DNA from: Ciceribacter lividus
Lineage (GTDB): Bacteria; Pseudomonadota; Alphaproteobacteria; Rhizobiales; Rhizobiaceae
NCBI RefSeq assembly: GCF_003337715.1
Contig: NZ_QPIX01000008.1
Coordinates: forward strand, 1 to 64,000
Direction of reading: 5' to 3'
Length of the DNA stretch: 64,000 nt
Shown: positions 35,182 to 44,116 of the stretch, piece after piece
Position numbering within the stretch: position 1 is the first letter of the stretch
How the letters are laid out: every line of letters starts with the position of its first letter
Position numbers and translations under genes: made by a program
Notes under the pieces: generated by a model
Databases searched by the model: none
What the model was told of the DNA's origin: nothing
The model's input: the letters and a program-made list of their open reading frames with translations, nothing else

Positions 35182-35483
35182 GGAGCGGCACGCGTACAGC
35201 TTCTCCGAAGTCGAAGACATGGCGAGCCATCCCGTCAAACTCGCGAATACTCACCCTGGTCCCCGGTCCGTCTATTTCGTCGCTCTTTCTTCTTCCTCAA
35301 GAAAAAGATCCTGCAAGTCTCCGTTGAGCGGATCGGCCTCGTGCATCCTCTTCGAACACCTACCCGCTCAAAGCGACGACAAGAACGCCTCGGTCCCGCA
35401 GATCTCCACCTGCACGGAGATCCGCTCGCCCTTCACCGCCCGTCCGGTTCCCTTCCCGCGCAAGGGAAACGAAAATGGCCCGC
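35182..35483. other. Convergent intergenic region
   Basis: About 300 bases between vanB and the minus-strand deaminase. The frames are broken or unlike any family I know. No hairpin with a T-tract was found. Confidence 0.4.
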
Positions 35484-36773
35484 TCAGGAGCGGGGTACGT
35501 AATCCCGGCCGGGGTCGATGCTGGCCGGCCGACCTTCGAGGAAGAGTTCGCCGATACGCGGCGCCGAACGGGAGATGACCTTGCCGCCCTTCACGACCAG
35601 AAGCCGTGTCGGTTTCAGCCGCAAGGCTTCCACGACGTCCGCGGCTTGCAGCACGACGAGGTCGGCCTTGCAGCCGACGGCGAGCCCGTAGCCTTCGAGG
35701 CCCATCGTCTTTGCCGAGTTGACAGTCAGCGCCTCGTAGATCCGCTTCTTGTCCTCGATACCGCCCATCTGCGCCACATGGATCGCCATGTGACCGACCT
35801 CCAGCATGTCGGCCGAGCCCATCGCATACCAGGGATCCATCATGCAGTCCTGCCCGAAGGAAACATTGAGACCTGCCGCCATCAGTTCGCGCACGCGCGT
35901 CATGCCGCGGCGCTTCGGATAGGTGTCGTGGCGACCCTGCAGCATGATGTTGATCAGCGGATTGGGGATGACGTTGATTTCGGCCTCCGCCATCAGCGGG
36001 ATGAGCTTGGAGACGTAGTAGTTGTCCATCGAGTGCATGGAGGTCAGATGCGAGCCCGCCACACGTCCCTGCAGCCCGTGGCGCACGGTCTCGGCCGCCA
36101 GCGTCTCGATATGCCGCGACATCGGGTCATCCGTTTCGTCGCAATGGATGTCGACGGGAAGGCCACGCTCGGCAGCGATCCGGCAGAGCGCCTCGAGCGA
36201 ACGCCGGCCGTCCTCCATGGTCCGCTCGAAATGCGGGATGCCGCCGACGATGTCGAGACCCATGTCGAGGGCGCGTTCGAGCGATTTCTCTCCCTCGGCC
36301 GCGCGATAGTATCCGTCCTGGGGAAACGCGACGAGCTGCAGCTCGATATAGGGTTTCACCCGCTCCCGCACTTCGATCAGCGCCTCGGCCGTCACCAGCC
36401 GCGGGTCTGAAGTGTCGACATGGCTGCGGATGAAGAGAAGACCCTGGCTGACGGCGAGATCGCAGTAGCGCAGCGCCCGTTCGACCAGCGCCTCTTTCGT
36501 CAGCAGCGGCCGCAGCTCGCCCCAGAGGGCGATGCCTTCGAGAAGCGTGCCGGAGACGTTCATGCGCGGCAGGCCGAGCGAGAGCGTCGCGTCCATGTGG
36601 AAATGCGGATCGCAGAAGGGCGGGCTGACGAGGCGTCCCGTCGCGTCGATCTCCTCGCGGGCTGCCGCGTCGATGCGCTTTTCGATAGCGGCAATCCTGC
36701 CGCCGGCAAGGCCGACGTCGAAACCTCGGGAACCGTCGGGCAGGTTGGCGTTTCGGATGATCAGATCGAACAT
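35484..36773 (-). CDS. Cytosine deaminase-like amidohydrolase
   Basis: The 429-aa metal-dependent hydrolase resembles CodA, which deaminates cytosine to uracil. Residues are in the expected places: PHFHMD with H57 and H59, IHCDETDD with H210 and E213, SHLTSMHS with H242, and FGQDCMMDPWYAMG with D309. E. coli CodA has FGHDDVFDPW there, so D309 aligns with metal ligand D313, and C310 with D314. Changes at D314 alter substrate preference in CodA, so the substrate may be another amino- or alkylamino-heterocycle. It lies downstream of a nucleoside-type ABC importer on the same strand, which supports a nucleobase role. Confidence 0.75.
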   Translation of the reverse strand: MFDLIIRNANLPDGSRGFDVGLAGGRIAAIEKRIDAAAREEIDATGRLVSPPFCDPHFHMDATLSLGLPRMNVSGTLLEGIALWGELRPLLTKEALVERALRYCDLAVSQGLLFIRSHVDTSDPRLVTAEALIEVRERVKPYIELQLVAFPQDGYYRAAEGEKSLERALDMGLDIVGGIPHFERTMEDGRRSLEALCRIAAERGLPVDIHCDETDDPMSRHIETLAAETVRHGLQGRVAGSHLTSMHSMDNYYVSKLIPLMAEAEINVIPNPLINIMLQGRHDTYPKRRGMTRVRELMAAGLNVSFGQDCMMDPWYAMGSADMLEVGHMAIHVAQMGGIEDKKRIYEALTVNSAKTMGLEGYGLAVGCKADLVVLQAADVVEALRLKPTRLLVVKGGKVISRSAPRIGELFLEGRPASIDPGRDYVPRS

Positions 36774-36789
36774 GGTCGGCCTCGTCGGG

Positions 36790-37734
36790 TCAGCGCTCGC
36801 CGCGCCGGTAAGGTTGCATCAGTGCCTGCGGAACACGGGCGTGCCGGGACATCAGTGCCAGCGCCGCAATCGACAGGATATAGGGGATCATCAGGAAAAG
36901 CTGGTAGGGAACCACGCCGCCCAGCACCGTCTGCAGGCGGAGCTGGAAACCGTCGAAAAAGGCGAAGAGCAGCGCGCCGAGAAGCGCCCGGGTCGGGCGC
37001 CAGGAGGCGAAGACGACAAGCGCGATGCAGATCCAGCCGCGTCCCTGCACCATGGTCGGGAAGAAGCTGTTGAAGGCGGAGAGCGTCAGGAAGGCGCCCG
37101 CCATGCCCATCAGGGCACTCCCTGCGATGACCGCGCCATAGCGCACGGCCATCGGATTGATGCCCTGCGCCTCCGCCGCGTGCGGGTTCTCGCCCGTCAT
37201 GCGGATCGCAAGACCGAGCGGCGTGCGGAAGACGAGATAGGCGAGCGCGAGCGAAAGCAGGATCGCGAGATAGGTCGGCGGCGTCTGGGAAAAGAGCGCC
37301 GGGCCGAAGAACGGCAAGTCGCTGAGCCCCTCGATCGAAACCGGCTGGAACGGAACGATGGTGGGCGGCGTACCGGCGACCGGCACCAGGAGGCGGAACA
37401 CGTAGTAGCTGACGCTTGCGGCAAAGAGCGTGACGCCGAGCCCCGACACGTGCTGGGAAAGACCGAGTGTCACGGTGAGCCCCGCATGCAGCACGCCGAA
37501 CATCCCCCCGGCGAGCGCCGCGACCAGAAAACCCGTCCAGAGATCCGCGCCGTTATAGACCGCGAGCCAGCCGATCATGGCGCCGAAGGTCATGATGCCC
37601 TCGATGCCAAGGTTGAGCACGCCGGCGCGCTCGCAGAGCAGCGCCCCGAGCGTCCCGAGGATCAGCGGCGTGGCGATCCGGAGAACCGCCGTCCAGAGGC
37701 CGGCGGAGGCGACAATGTCGAGAACCTCTGTCAT
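36790..37734 (-). CDS. BMP/nucleoside-type ABC transporter permease 2
   Basis: The 314-aa permease (branched-chain/BPD_transp_2 family) has about 8-9 hydrophobic segments; TPLILGTLGALLCERAGVLN is followed by LGIEGIMTFGAMIGWLAVY, the family signature, and RMTGENPHAAEAQGIN and GMAGAFLTLSAFNSFFPTMV are further conserved stretches. It overlaps its partner by 4 bases as ATGA at 37731-37734. Such pairs with a BMP-family binding protein import nucleosides or bases in several bacteria. It is followed by the deaminase gene after 16 bases. Confidence 0.87.
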   Translation of the reverse strand: MTEVLDIVASAGLWTAVLRIATPLILGTLGALLCERAGVLNLGIEGIMTFGAMIGWLAVYNGADLWTGFLVAALAGGMFGVLHAGLTVTLGLSQHVSGLGVTLFAASVSYYVFRLLVPVAGTPPTIVPFQPVSIEGLSDLPFFGPALFSQTPPTYLAILLSLALAYLVFRTPLGLAIRMTGENPHAAEAQGINPMAVRYGAVIAGSALMGMAGAFLTLSAFNSFFPTMVQGRGWICIALVVFASWRPTRALLGALLFAFFDGFQLRLQTVLGGVVPYQLFLMIPYILSIAALALMSRHARVPQALMQPYRRGER

Positions 37735-38780
37735 CGGCGGATCCTGTATTGAGTGAAGAAGACGGCGACCAGCATGGTCAGCAGGGAGAGCGCCACGATC
37801 ACGTCGGCGATGTAGCTCGGAATGCCCATGCTGCGGCTCATGCCGTCTGCGCCGACGAACATGGTCGCGGTGAAGAGCGCTGCCAGCACGACGCCCAATG
37901 GACTGAGATTGGCGAGCATCGCGACGACAATGCCGGAATAGCCGTAACCGGGCGAGAGATCGGTCGTCACGTAGCCCTTGACGCCCATCACCTCCACGGC
38001 ACCCGCAAGGCCTGCAAGTCCGCCTGACAGACAGGCGACGGCGACCAGCGTGCGCCCGAGCGGAACCCCGGCGAAGGCCGCGCCCTGCGGATTGAGCCCC
38101 GCTGCCCGCGACTGCATGCCGAAGACGGTGCGCGACTGCACGAAATGCAGCACGAGGGCGAGCACCACCGCGACCGGCAGGCCGAGATTCAGGCGCGAGC
38201 GGGCGAGCAGTTTCGGCAGCATCGCCTCGTCGGTCACCGATTGCGATTGCGGCCAGCCGAAGGCCATCGGGTCCTTGAGCACCGTGTCGATCAGCATCGA
38301 GACGAAGAGCACGGCGACGAAATTCAGGAGCAGCGTCGTCACGACCTCGTCGACGGAAAACCGCAGCCTGAGCCAGAGCGGCACGAGGAGGAGCACCATG
38401 CCGGCCAAGGCGCCAAGCGTGAAGAGCAGCGGGATTTGCAGTGCCGGCGAAAGCCCGCCGAAGAGGTGCGAACTCGCCCAGGCGACGGTGATCGCACCGA
38501 GATAGAGTTGCCCTTCCGCGCCGATGTTCCAGAGGCGGGCGCGGAAGGCGACGGCCGCGGCAAGACCGGTCAGGATCAGCGGTGTCGCCCGTGTCAACGT
38601 TTCCGTCGCCGAAAGCCGGGAGCCGAAAGCTCCCTTCAGGATACCCCAATAGGCATCGAGGACCGGCGCCCCGGCGACGGCGATCAGAACGCCGGCAATG
38701 GCGAGCGCCGCGGCGATCGCGATCAGCGGCGTCGCCACCACCAGCGCCACCGGTCTGTGTTCACGCCGCTCAAACCGCAT
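37731..38780 (-). CDS. BMP/nucleoside-type ABC transporter permease 1
   Basis: The 349-aa partner permease begins with a membrane segment after a basic N-terminus and has LTGLAAAVAFRARLWNIGAE followed by GQLYLGAI, the conserved stretch of this family, LRFSVDEVVTTLLLNFVAVL and KGYVTTDLSPGYGYSGIVVA. It overlaps the ATPase gene by 11 bases on one side and the second permease by 4 on the other, which implies coupled synthesis of a heterodimeric channel. Confidence 0.87.
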   Translation of the reverse strand: MRFERREHRPVALVVATPLIAIAAALAIAGVLIAVAGAPVLDAYWGILKGAFGSRLSATETLTRATPLILTGLAAAVAFRARLWNIGAEGQLYLGAITVAWASSHLFGGLSPALQIPLLFTLGALAGMVLLLVPLWLRLRFSVDEVVTTLLLNFVAVLFVSMLIDTVLKDPMAFGWPQSQSVTDEAMLPKLLARSRLNLGLPVAVVLALVLHFVQSRTVFGMQSRAAGLNPQGAAFAGVPLGRTLVAVACLSGGLAGLAGAVEVMGVKGYVTTDLSPGYGYSGIVVAMLANLSPLGVVLAALFTATMFVGADGMSRSMGIPSYIADVIVALSLLTMLVAVFFTQYRIRR

Positions 38781-40290
38781 GGGCGACCTCGCTTTCCCAT
38801 TCGCCGGCCATCATCAGGCCGAGCCTGCGCGCGGAAACCTCGTCCGCGGAAACCGGCGGCGACAGCCTTCCGCCGACAATTGCCTGGATGCGGTCGGCGA
38901 GCGCCATAACCTCGTCCAGATCCTCCGAGATCAGGAGAACCGCCGTTCCCTGCCGCCGCGCCTCCAGTATGCGTTCGTGCACGGCGGCAACCGCACCCTC
39001 GTCGAGCCCGCGGGCGGGCTGCGCGGCAAGAAGGATGCGCGGCCGGTTGATCAGATTGCGCCCGAGAATGAGTTTCTGCATGTTCCCCCCGGAAAGAAGC
39101 CGGGTCCGGGTTGCCGGAGAACCGCCGCGCACGTCGAACGCTTCGATGATCTTTCCGGCGAACGCGATCCCCGCCCGCCGGTCGACGAGGCCCCGGCGGG
39201 AGAAGGCGGGCAGCCGCTCGAGGACGGCGTTCTCCCAGATCGCCATCTCGCCGATGGCGCCTTCCCTGTTGCGGTCCTCGGGAATGCGCCCGATGCCGGC
39301 GGCGATGACGTCCGCGACGGAAAGCTCATCGACGGGTTCCCCGAACAGCAGGAGATCACCGGAGGTTTTCGGCAGTATGCCTGAGAGCAGCTGCGCCAGC
39401 GCCGCCTGGCCGTTGCCGGAGACCCCGATAATGCCGAGCACCTCGCCGGCATGAAGCCTGAAATCGACGGACTTGAGCTTGTCCACCCCACCCGTCCGGA
39501 CGGTGACGGCAGCCGCCTCCAGCACCACCTCGCCGGGCGTTGACGGCTCCCGCACCGGCCGAATGACGGTGCGTCCCACCATGAGTTCGGCGAGTTCCGC
39601 CTTGCTGGTCTCCGATGTCGCGCGCTCGGCGACACGGCGTCCGCCACGCAGCACCACGATGCGGTCGGCGGTCGACATGACCTCGTCCAGCTTGTGGGAA
39701 ATGAAGATCAGGGAAAGCCCGTTCGCAGCCATATCCTTCAGGGTCGAAAACAGCCGTTCCGCCTCGATTTGCGTCAATACCGCTGTCGGCTCGTCGAGCA
39801 CCAGGATGCGCGCATCGTTGTAGAGGGCTTTGAGGATTTCCACGCGCTGTTGCTCGCCGACCGAAAGGTCGCCGAGCCGCGCATCGGGGTCGACCCTGAG
39901 GCCGAAGCGTTCCGAAATATTGAGAAGCTTCTCCCGCGCCTCGGCGCGGCGTGAGCGCCACGACCAGAGGCTTTCCGTGCCGGTCGCGACGTTCTCGAGC
40001 ACCGTCAGGTTCGGTGCCAGCGAGAAGTGCTGATGCACCATGCCGATTCCGGCGCGGATCGCCGCACGGGGACGTCCTGGCGGCAATTCCCGGCCCTCGA
40101 CCAGCACACGGCCGCTGTCGGGCATGTAATGACCGAAGAGAATGCTCATCAGCGTCGTCTTGCCGGCGCCGTTCTCGCCGAGCAGCGCGACGATCTCGCC
40201 CCGCTCCAGCGTCAGCGAGATATCGTCGTTGGCGAGGTTGTCGCCGAAGCGTTTGCTGACGCCGAGGATTTCCAGAACCGGGGTGTTCAT
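38770..40290 (-). CDS. BMP/nucleoside-type ABC transporter ATPase, two domains
   Basis: The 506-aa protein has two ATPase domains in one chain. Domain 1 is standard: Walker A GENGAGKTTL, Q-loop VHQHFSLAPNLTV, signature LSVGEQQRVEI and Walker B LVLDEPTAVLT. Domain 2 has the degenerate GVSGNGQAALAQLLSG in place of Walker A, then IPEDRNREG and LLSGGNMQKLILGRNL, the pattern normal for this importer family. Start ATG 40290 overlaps the amidase stop as ATGA. It powers the two permeases encoded next to it. Confidence 0.88.
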   Translation of the reverse strand: MNTPVLEILGVSKRFGDNLANDDISLTLERGEIVALLGENGAGKTTLMSILFGHYMPDSGRVLVEGRELPPGRPRAAIRAGIGMVHQHFSLAPNLTVLENVATGTESLWSWRSRRAEAREKLLNISERFGLRVDPDARLGDLSVGEQQRVEILKALYNDARILVLDEPTAVLTQIEAERLFSTLKDMAANGLSLIFISHKLDEVMSTADRIVVLRGGRRVAERATSETSKAELAELMVGRTVIRPVREPSTPGEVVLEAAAVTVRTGGVDKLKSVDFRLHAGEVLGIIGVSGNGQAALAQLLSGILPKTSGDLLLFGEPVDELSVADVIAAGIGRIPEDRNREGAIGEMAIWENAVLERLPAFSRRGLVDRRAGIAFAGKIIEAFDVRGGSPATRTRLLSGGNMQKLILGRNLINRPRILLAAQPARGLDEGAVAAVHERILEARRQGTAVLLISEDLDEVMALADRIQAIVGGRLSPPVSADEVSARRLGLMMAGEWESEVAHAV

Positions 40291-41696
40291 GCGTTCAATC
40301 CTGCAACGGGAAAGCGATGCTGCCAGCGCCCATCCTGCTCCAGCCGTGCAGCGAGTCGCAACAGCAACGCCTCCTCTCCCATCGGCGCCATCAGTTGCAC
40401 CGGCAGCGGCAGGCCGTCGGCGTCCATGCCGAAGGGCAGCGTGACCGCCGGGAAGCCGGAAGCGTTGGCGAGTGCTGCGAGCGGCGCGAAGGCCGCCATC
40501 CGCTCGAAATGGCGATCCGTATCGGCATGATCGGTTGGGAAGGAGCCGACCGGCAACGGCGCCGATGACAGGATGGGACAAAGCAGGCAGTCGATACCGT
40601 CAAAAAGGCGCCACAGATCCCGGCTCACGGCGACCATGGCGTTCAGGCTCTGCCACAGTGCGCGCGCCGAGAGCGACAGACCACGTTCGATGACCGCCTG
40701 GGTCAGACGCTCCGTCTTCGACGCGTCGAGGTTGAAGCGGGTGATGGTGTCGGCGAGATTGATGCAGACGATGTCGGCGAAGGCGCGGCGGCTCGTCGCC
40801 GCCATCGCTTCCAGTGCCGAAAAATCGACCGGAACCAGCGTGTGAACATCGGCCTCCAGGAAGCGGCCCGCCGCCTCGACGACCGCAAGCCGCTCCGCCT
40901 CGGTCGGGAATTCCGCCCCGCTGTCTATGAGAAGACCTATACGCAACCGCTCCTGCCCGGCGTCCTTGCGCGCCACGGGCGGAAACGGACCTTTCGCCTC
41001 GCCGCCGAGGGCCGAGAGGATCAGGGACGTGTCGCGCACCGACCGGCAGACGGCAAGCTCGCTTGCGATGCCGGCGAGATGATTGCCGAAATGGGGGCCC
41101 GCCGGCATCAGGCCGCGGCTGGGCTTCAGTCCGACAAGGCCACAGCAGGCGGAAGGCACACGGATCGACCCGCCCGCATCGGTCGCGTGCGCGATCGCGA
41201 CGATGCCGGCCGCGACAGCAGCGGCCGCACCGCCTGACGAGCCGCCGGCCGACAGCTCCGGCGCAAGCGGATTGCGGGTGATCGGACCTGCTGCCGGCTC
41301 GCTCGCCAGGGAAAGACCGAACTCCGGACTTGTGGTGAGGCCGAAGAGGCAAAGGCCTGCAGCGCGGAAACGTTCGGCAAGGTCGGAATCGATAAGACCG
41401 CCCCGCCTTGCGATCAGCCGCGACCCCGCCGTCATCGGAAACCCGGCGAAAGGCCCGCCGAGATCCTTGCCGAGCGTCGGGACGCCGGCAAAGGGCATCA
41501 TGCGGCGCGGCGGCGCATCGGACGCGACAGCATCAATGCGCGAAGCTGCGTCCAGACCTCTGGCGGCGTCCGTATAGGCAACGGCCCCGAGATCCGCCAG
41601 GGCCTCGCAAGCCGAAAGGGAGGCCTGCATGGCCTCGGTGCTGGTGAGGCAACCGCTTGCGATCGCCCCGGCCAGTGCCGTTGCATCCGCCTGCAT
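40287..41696 (-). CDS. Amidase signature family hydrolase
   Basis: The 469-aa enzyme hydrolyses an amide to acid and ammonia. The Ser-cisSer-Lys triad is visible: K77 in GVPTLGKDLG, the serines of SAGGSSGGAAAAVAAG near 153-154, and the nucleophile S177 in ATDAGGSIRVPS. Length matches the family. The gene starts 9 bases after the binding-protein stop and overlaps the ATPase gene, so it is cotranscribed with the importer and likely acts on the imported compound or a breakdown product such as a ureide or carbamoyl amide; substrate is inference. Confidence 0.85.
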   Translation of the reverse strand: MQADATALAGAIASGCLTSTEAMQASLSACEALADLGAVAYTDAARGLDAASRIDAVASDAPPRRMMPFAGVPTLGKDLGGPFAGFPMTAGSRLIARRGGLIDSDLAERFRAAGLCLFGLTTSPEFGLSLASEPAAGPITRNPLAPELSAGGSSGGAAAAVAAGIVAIAHATDAGGSIRVPSACCGLVGLKPSRGLMPAGPHFGNHLAGIASELAVCRSVRDTSLILSALGGEAKGPFPPVARKDAGQERLRIGLLIDSGAEFPTEAERLAVVEAAGRFLEADVHTLVPVDFSALEAMAATSRRAFADIVCINLADTITRFNLDASKTERLTQAVIERGLSLSARALWQSLNAMVAVSRDLWRLFDGIDCLLCPILSSAPLPVGSFPTDHADTDRHFERMAAFAPLAALANASGFPAVTLPFGMDADGLPLPVQLMAPMGEEALLLRLAARLEQDGRWQHRFPVAGLNA

Positions 41697-41705
41697 GGAC
41701 GAAGC

Positions 41706-42692
41706 TTACTTCGGCGCGTCCATGATCTTCGGCACTTCGAAGGTGCCGGCCTTGATCTCGGCGCGCTTGGCCTCCATCGCCGCTTCCGCGTCGGCGGGTG
41801 CCACACCCTTCACGTAGACGATGTCGCTTCCGCCTTCCTTCATCAGACCGTAGGCTGTGTAGTCACGGCCGGTCGGCTTGCCGGCTGCGACGTCGGCGAG
41901 CGCCGCATTCAGGATCGGCCGGAAATTCCACAGCGCGTTCGCGAAGACCGTGTCGGGATAGCGCGGCGTATAGTCGATCAGCGAGCCGATGGACTTGATG
42001 CCACGCTCCTTGGCGGCGTCCGCCGTGCCGATACGCTCGCCGAAGAGGATGTCGGCGCCGGCGTCGATCTGGGCGAGGCCCGCCTCGCGCGCCTTCGGCG
42101 GATCGAAGAAGGTGCCGATGAAAGTCACAAGATGCTTCGCGTCCGGATTGACCGCCTTGACGCCCGCCGCGAAGGCGTTGATCAGCATGTTGACCTCCGG
42201 GATCGGCATGGCGCCGACGGAACCGACGACGTTCGACTTGGTCATCTTGCCGGCGAGCATCCCCGCCAGATAGGCGCCGTCGAAATTCCAGGTGCCGAAG
42301 ACACCGAAATTGTCTCCCGATTCCTGTCCGCTCGACCCCATGACGAAGGCGGTTTCCGGATAGTCCGCCGCCACCTCGCGCGCCTGCTTCTCGACGGGGA
42401 AGGTCTCGCCGATGACGAGCTTCACGCCCTGCTCGGCATATTCGCGCATCGCCCGCGGATAATCCGTGCCGGAGACCCCCTCGGAGAAGACGTATTCGAT
42501 CGCGCCTTCCGCGGCGGCGTCCTGCAACGCCTTGTGAAGGACGGAATTCCAGGCGTTCTCGACCGGCGATCCGTGGATGCCGGCAACCTTGATCGGCTCG
42601 GCGGCGCGCAACGGTGAAATGAAGGAAGAGGCGCCGAGCGCCAGGCCAGACGCCAGAATGGTGCGCCGGGTAAGCATGAAGTCGTTGGTCAT
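41706..42692 (-). CDS. BMP family ABC transporter substrate-binding protein
   Basis: The ~328-aa periplasmic protein binds the compound imported by the adjacent permeases. Its leader has TRRTILASGLALGASSF, a twin-arginine-like motif ending at LRAAEPI. The mature domain has FSEGVSGTDYPRAMREYAEQ, VIGETFPVEKQAREVAADYP, GTWNFDGAYLAGMLAGKMTK and SVGAMPIPEVNMLINAF, typical of BMP/Med lipoprotein-family binding proteins for nucleosides. The ATG at 42692 has GGGGA upstream, whereas the ATG at 42707 lacks a ribosome site. It is the first gene of a minus-strand operon reaching to 35484. Confidence 0.85.
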   Translation of the reverse strand: MTNDFMLTRRTILASGLALGASSFISPLRAAEPIKVAGIHGSPVENAWNSVLHKALQDAAAEGAIEYVFSEGVSGTDYPRAMREYAEQGVKLVIGETFPVEKQAREVAADYPETAFVMGSSGQESGDNFGVFGTWNFDGAYLAGMLAGKMTKSNVVGSVGAMPIPEVNMLINAFAAGVKAVNPDAKHLVTFIGTFFDPPKAREAGLAQIDAGADILFGERIGTADAAKERGIKSIGSLIDYTPRYPDTVFANALWNFRPILNAALADVAAGKPTGRDYTAYGLMKEGGSDIVYVKGVAPADAEAAMEAKRAEIKAGTFEVPKIMDAPK

Positions 42693-42711
42693 TTTCGGGT
42701 TCCCCATTTTT

Positions 42712-42756
42712 TACCAATTGGTAGAAATTGTTAGGTCCAGCACAAAAATGTGTCAA
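42712..42756 (-). promoter_or_regulatory. Promoter with palindromic operator for the nucleoside-uptake operon
   Basis: On the minus strand a perfect TTGACA -35 element (42751-42756) is followed after 18 bases by AACAAT (42727-42732) as a -10 candidate. Immediately downstream is the perfect 12-base palindrome TACCAATTGGTA (42712-42723), placed over the expected transcription start. This layout fits repression by a dimeric regulator, for example of the GntR or LacI type, that is not encoded next to the operon. Confidence 0.6.
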
Positions 42757-43131
42757 GGCGATTCGGCGGCTAAAAAATGGTCATTTCTGGACCTGAATCC
42801 GTGTCTGCCCGGATCGCAGGTTGTGCACTGCCGGGACTTTGCGCGACCGGCAGGCAGCGTCGTGACAACAGGCAACTTTGGCTGCCGATGAAGAGACTGG
42901 CACGAGACCGGAGGACCACGAAATCAAGATGTTCTTTCCAGGCCGTTTGGCGGCTTTACCCGGGAGCCTTGCCCGAGTTCGGCCGTGCGTAGTACCAAGA
43001 CGTCAAGGCAGGTTTGCGTAACCTCTCCCTACCCCGTGGCCCATGCAACCGGAAGCCGGCGAGCACTTTCATGCTCGCCGGCGACAGTTCGTCCGGATGA
43101 CCGTGAAGGGTTGTGACGGTCTATGACAGCC
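42757..43131. other. Intergenic region with a long hairpin
   Basis: No gene is supported in these 375 bases. A perfect 11-bp stem (43055-43065 with 43072-43082, 6-base loop) lies about 50 bases after the stop of the binding-protein gene ending at 43132 and probably marks the end of its transcript. Confidence 0.5.
43055..43082 (-). terminator. Perfect 11-bp hairpin after the amino-acid binding protein gene
   Basis: GCCGGCGAGCA pairs perfectly with TGCTCGCCGGC across a 6-base loop. No T-tract follows on the minus strand, so termination may need Rho or the hairpin may protect the mRNA end. Confidence 0.5.
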
Positions 43132-43956
43132 TCAGCCGCCGAAGCCAAAACCCGGAGGCATGTCGGTCAGTTCGATGCCGAAGGGCTTCAGGCTGTTGAG
43201 AATCCAGGTCTGGTTGTTGCCGATGCGGCGATTGTATTCGGCCCAGGCGGAGACAAAACTCTTGAAGGTTTCATCGGTGCCGTAGTTGACGGCGATGACC
43301 GACGGTGTGGAAAGGACCGGCGTCGGAACCTTGACGTTGCCGATCGTCGGGGCCTTCTTGGAAATGACGAGGCCGTTCAGCATGGTGTTGACCAGAGCGT
43401 CGGCCTTGCCGGTGGTCACGGCGACGATGGCTTCGTCGCGCGTCTTGAAGCGCAGCATGTTCGCCTTCGGAAGATACTGGCTCGCCATCAGGTCCTGCGC
43501 GGAACCGAGGTCGACGGCGAAGGTATATTTCGGGTCGTTCAGCTCGTTCCAGGCCTTGCCCGTCAGTTCGTCCTTGGCCGAAACGAGCACGAAGCTGTTG
43601 TAGTAGGTCGGGTCAGAGAAGGAGACGGACATGGCGCGCACCGGCGTCGCGGTCACCGCGAACGCCATGTCGACCTTGCCGCTCTGCACGTCCAGAATGG
43701 CATTCGCCCAGCTCGACTCCACGACTTCCAGCTTCACGTCCAAGGTCTTGGCGATGTCACTGGCCATGTCGATGACGAAGCCCTGCCACTCGCCCGTGCG
43801 GGGATCCTTGTTGAAGTAGGGCACCTCGTTGAGGATGGCCGGGATCCTGAGGACGCCGCGCGAGCGGATGTCGTCGATCGTGCCGGCCGAGGCCGATGTC
43901 GCAAACAGCGATGCCGCGACCGCGGCTATGCTGCAAAGCTTGGCGAAAATCTGCAT
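43132..43956 (-). CDS. Polar amino acid ABC transporter substrate-binding protein
   Basis: The 274-aa periplasmic protein (SBP family 3) should deliver its ligand to the permease and ATPase encoded at 51.2-52.7 kb. Residues 1-24 are a signal peptide ending in ASA. The mature chain has SRGVLRIPAILNEVPYFNKD, then GFVIDMASDIAKTL, DMAFAVTATPVRAMSVSFSD, DLGSAQDLMASQYLP and DEAIVAVTTGKADALV, all typical. GGGAGAA precedes ATG 43956. It is transcribed away from the catabolic operon, 160 bases after the LysR gene. Ligand unknown; the shared cluster suggests a secondary amine or opine-like amino acid. Confidence 0.85.
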   Translation of the reverse strand: MQIFAKLCSIAAVAASLFATSASAGTIDDIRSRGVLRIPAILNEVPYFNKDPRTGEWQGFVIDMASDIAKTLDVKLEVVESSWANAILDVQSGKVDMAFAVTATPVRAMSVSFSDPTYYNSFVLVSAKDELTGKAWNELNDPKYTFAVDLGSAQDLMASQYLPKANMLRFKTRDEAIVAVTTGKADALVNTMLNGLVISKKAPTIGNVKVPTPVLSTPSVIAVNYGTDETFKSFVSAWAEYNRRIGNNQTWILNSLKPFGIELTDMPPGFGFGG

Positions 43957-44116
43957 GTTGGGTTTCTCCCTTGTTCCCCGAGAACGATTGTCTACCCGCC
44001 TTGCATCCGCCGGTTTCCGTCGAAGCAATTGCGGCCATGGACAGCGTATCGCCGAACGGAAGCGGCACAATGCTAGAGAACCGGACACACTTATCGGCAT
44101 TTTTGTATGTTGCCGC

